From a virus, in the IMG/VR virus record IMGVR_UViG_3300020438_000039, positions 1 through 59,291 of that record: DNA of 59,291 nucleotides; one strand, 5' to 3'. The position numbers and the translations under genes are program-made. Below, in pieces: positions 58,562 through 59,291 of this stretch; within the stretch, counting starts at the first letter, position 1; each line of letters begins with the position of its first letter. The notes beneath the pieces were generated by a model that worked only from the letters and a program-made list of their open reading frames with translations, was not told the DNA's origin and made no database searches.

Positions 58562-58588
58562 AAAAAGGGGCAACTAATTGTTACCCCC
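58562..58588 (-). terminator. Rho-independent terminator after the 76-residue gene
   Basis: On the minus strand, GGGGTAAC pairs with GTTGCCCC (one G-T wobble) around the loop AATTA, followed by TTTTTC. It begins about 10 bases after the stop of the 76-residue gene and isolates that gene from the operon downstream. Confidence 0.85.
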
Positions 58589-58597
58589 AGTATAGCA

Positions 58598-58828
58598 TTA
58601 TGCTGCTAGATTGTCAAGAACTGTCTGGTCAATTGTACCAACTTCGTTAACACCTTTCAACCATTTGTTTATGTGGCGAGATGTAGTAACTGACCAAAAC
58701 TTCTCTGTTCTAACATAACCTTTCTCTGGTAAATATGCTGCAACTGGTGTTCTATAACTGAAGAAGATTTGTGTTCCGTCGTTAATAGTAACTTCGTTCT
58801 GATTAGCAGCAATTGGAGTAAGTTTCAT
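58598..58828 (-). CDS. Conserved small protein of unknown function, own transcription unit
   Basis: This 76-residue protein begins MKLTPIAANQNEVTINDGTQ and continues FFSYRTPVAAYLP, then KFWSVTTSRHINKWLKG. It looks like a compact mixed fold and resembles small proteins common in cyanophages; I cannot give a function. It is isolated, with two sigma70-like promoters upstream (58860-58887 and 58979-59008) and a strong terminator immediately after it. That layout suggests early or constitutive transcription by the host polymerase rather than late control. The leader has AGGAT-CA-ATCCT just before the ATG, which contains the likely ribosome-binding AGGA and could fold into a tiny hairpin. Confidence 0.75.
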   Translation of the reverse strand: MKLTPIAANQNEVTINDGTQIFFSYRTPVAAYLPEKGYVRTEKFWSVTTSRHINKWLKGVNEVGTIDQTVLDNLAA

Positions 58829-58859
58829 TTAGGATTGATCCTTTGTTTGTTACTCTCTT

Positions 58860-58887
58860 ATTATAACCCCTCAGAGGGTGCTTACAA
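58860..58887 (-). promoter_or_regulatory. Sigma70-like promoter, proximal, with internal palindrome
   Basis: On the minus strand TTGTAA (58887-58882) and TATAAT (58865-58860) are 16 bases apart, about 30 bases before the ATG at 58828. The spacer contains the palindrome CCCTC-T-GAGGG (58868-58878), a possible operator position. The -10 box is perfect and the -35 box is a good match. Confidence 0.6.
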
Positions 58888-58978
58888 CAACCTCTGTGCC
58901 ACTTTGTTTACTGTCACACACTAAGTGTTAACAATAGGGGGCAAATACTCCAAGGGTTTCTGAACCTCTCACAAGGTA

Positions 58979-59008
58979 ATTATACCATAATTTGTGATAA
59001 TCTGTCAA
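58979..59008 (-). promoter_or_regulatory. Near-consensus sigma70 promoter, distal
   Basis: On the minus strand a perfect TTGACA (59008-59003) and a perfect TATAAT (58984-58979) are separated by 18 bases, with TGG directly before the -10, giving an extended -10 element. Transcription would start near 58972 and give a leader of about 140 bases to the 76-residue gene. This is typical of strong host-recognised early phage promoters. Confidence 0.75.
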
Positions 59009-59040
59009 GAATATTGTGATATCCTCGTTAACATTGACAG
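59002..59040. repeat. Inverted repeat of two -35-like heptamers
   Basis: CTGTCAA at 59002-59008 and TTGACAG at 59034-59040 are perfect inverted copies separated by 25 bases. One arm is the -35 box of the minus-strand promoter. The other could be a -35 facing right, but only a poor -10 (TGC then TAAGAG) follows it. Confidence 0.5.
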
Positions 59041-59070
59041 TCGGTAGATTGTATGCTAAGAGTGTATTAG

Positions 59071-59158
59071 TTTTCCACATTTCCACAGGTAAGTAACACT
59101 CAACCTAGTTTAATTAACCATTTAATTGTTTTACACAATTTAGTCAATCTTTTCCACA
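59071..59158 (+). other. Cluster of cyanobacterial DnaA-box-like sequences
   Basis: The 9-mer TTTTCCACA, matching the relaxed DnaA box TTWTNCACA and the form used in many cyanobacteria, occurs exactly at 59071-59079 and at 59150-59158. A near copy ATTTCCACA is at 59079-59087. A strongly A/T-rich stretch (TTTAATTAACCATTTAATTG) lies between them. This is suggestive of an origin-like element but could be coincidence; the last copy is inside the 3' end of a gene. Confidence 0.4.
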
Positions 59159-59291
59159 GGGGTGTTAATTAGTGTCCATAATCTGTTCTCTCTGATATAC
59201 TCCCACTGCATAACGATTAACTCCTTTAAAGTAATAAACACATAATGCAATTGTTCTCCGTGGGTAACATCGTAGTGACTGTAATCCTTCT
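59140..59291 (-). CDS. C-terminal part of an unrecognised gene (runs off the window)
   Basis: The minus-strand frame is open from base 59291 to a TAA at 59140, giving at least 49 residues that include HYDVTHGEQLHYVFITLKEL and end RLWTLINTPVEKID. The start is outside the window. An internal ATG preceded by AAAGGAG (near 59216) could start a 23-residue peptide instead, but the longer frame is more likely. No family is recognised, and no hairpin terminator follows it that I can see. Confidence 0.5.
   Translation of the reverse strand, partial: KDYSHYDVTHGEQLHYVFITLKELIVMQWEYIRENRLWTLINTPVEKID

Larger units (their letters stand above)
58367..58597. other. Gene-free stretch between the 76- and 70-residue genes
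   Basis: No convincing coding frame is present. It holds the terminator at 58562-58588, an 11-base palindrome CAGTTTAACTG at 58530-58540, a small hairpin (AACCT-TTGT-AGGTT near 58421) and an A/T-rich tract directly before the 70-residue gene. I found no tRNA. Confidence 0.5.
58829..59139. other. Regulatory intergenic stretch without a gene
   Basis: About 310 bases with no convincing gene. It contains two minus-strand sigma70-like promoters, a CCCTC-A-GAGGG palindrome, an inverted repeat CTGTCAA/TTGACAG (59002-59040) and one exact DnaA-box-like sequence (59071-59079) plus a near match overlapping its end. The minus-strand gene to its right ends at 59140. Confidence 0.6.

Noticed and set aside
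58367-59139. tRNA genes in the intergenic stretches
   Set aside because: A GGTTC-like phrase is present near 58415, but no cloverleaf arms or acceptor stem can be formed around it.

Overview
This window is a late, structural-gene segment of a large T4-like myovirus that most likely infects marine picocyanobacteria (Prochlorococcus or Synechococcus). The evidence is a one-strand block of T4-type baseplate and neck genes (gp25, gp6, gp8, gp13 and the start of gp14), promoter boxes of the T4/cyanophage late type (NATAAATA), AT-rich DNA, virion proteins of cyanophage style with many Gly-Gly-x-Gly-Tyr modules, and a cyanobacterial-type heme oxygenase sitting among 2-oxoglutarate/Fe(II) oxygenases. 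All genes I can support lie on the minus strand, so the window reads biologically from right to left.

Layout in the direction of transcription. (1) 59291-58598: the 3' end of an unrecognised gene, an intergenic stretch with two sigma70-like promoters and two exact copies of a cyanobacterial DnaA-box sequence, and a 76-residue gene closed by a clear rho-independent terminator. (2) 58366-54631: small accessory proteins, one of them AbrB-like, then a Cys-rich 805-residue virion protein, a PAAR-like spike-tip protein and a 50-residue very basic protein. (3) 54631-51218: a tightly coupled cassette of a two-domain 2OG oxygenase, heme oxygenase (ho1) and two more 2OG oxygenases. (4) 51190-8150: the baseplate and tail block, with a small protein, gp25, gp6, a giant 8396-residue protein in the place expected for gp7, a gp9/gp10-like protein with a cupredoxin-like tail, a 1499-residue cupredoxin/YHYH protein, gp8, a 2450-residue DUF4815-type protein and two small proteins, ended by a terminator. 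(5) 8072-1: its own late promoter, a 2367-residue tail-fibre protein, neck gp13 and the beginning of neck gp14.

Genes are joined by ATGA, TAATG or TAGTG stop/start overlaps or by gaps of a few bases. Exact NATAAATA late boxes occur in the four main junctions of the structural block, and two of them are buried in the stop region of the preceding gene. The virion proteins look like mosaics of a few shared modules: GGxGY units, G-TSGA-x-V units, 'NGxxQxPG ... FSEPP' units, YHYH domains, cupredoxin-like domains and an approximately 100-residue 'YPR' repeat found 23 times in the giant protein and once in the 1499-residue protein.

The most unusual features are the 25.2 kb single gene with its YPR repeat array, the two apparently complete type-1 copper ligand sets in baseplate-region proteins, and heme oxygenase embedded in a 2OG-oxygenase operon. 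Assignments rest on recognition of sequence by eye and on gene order; no database search was possible.
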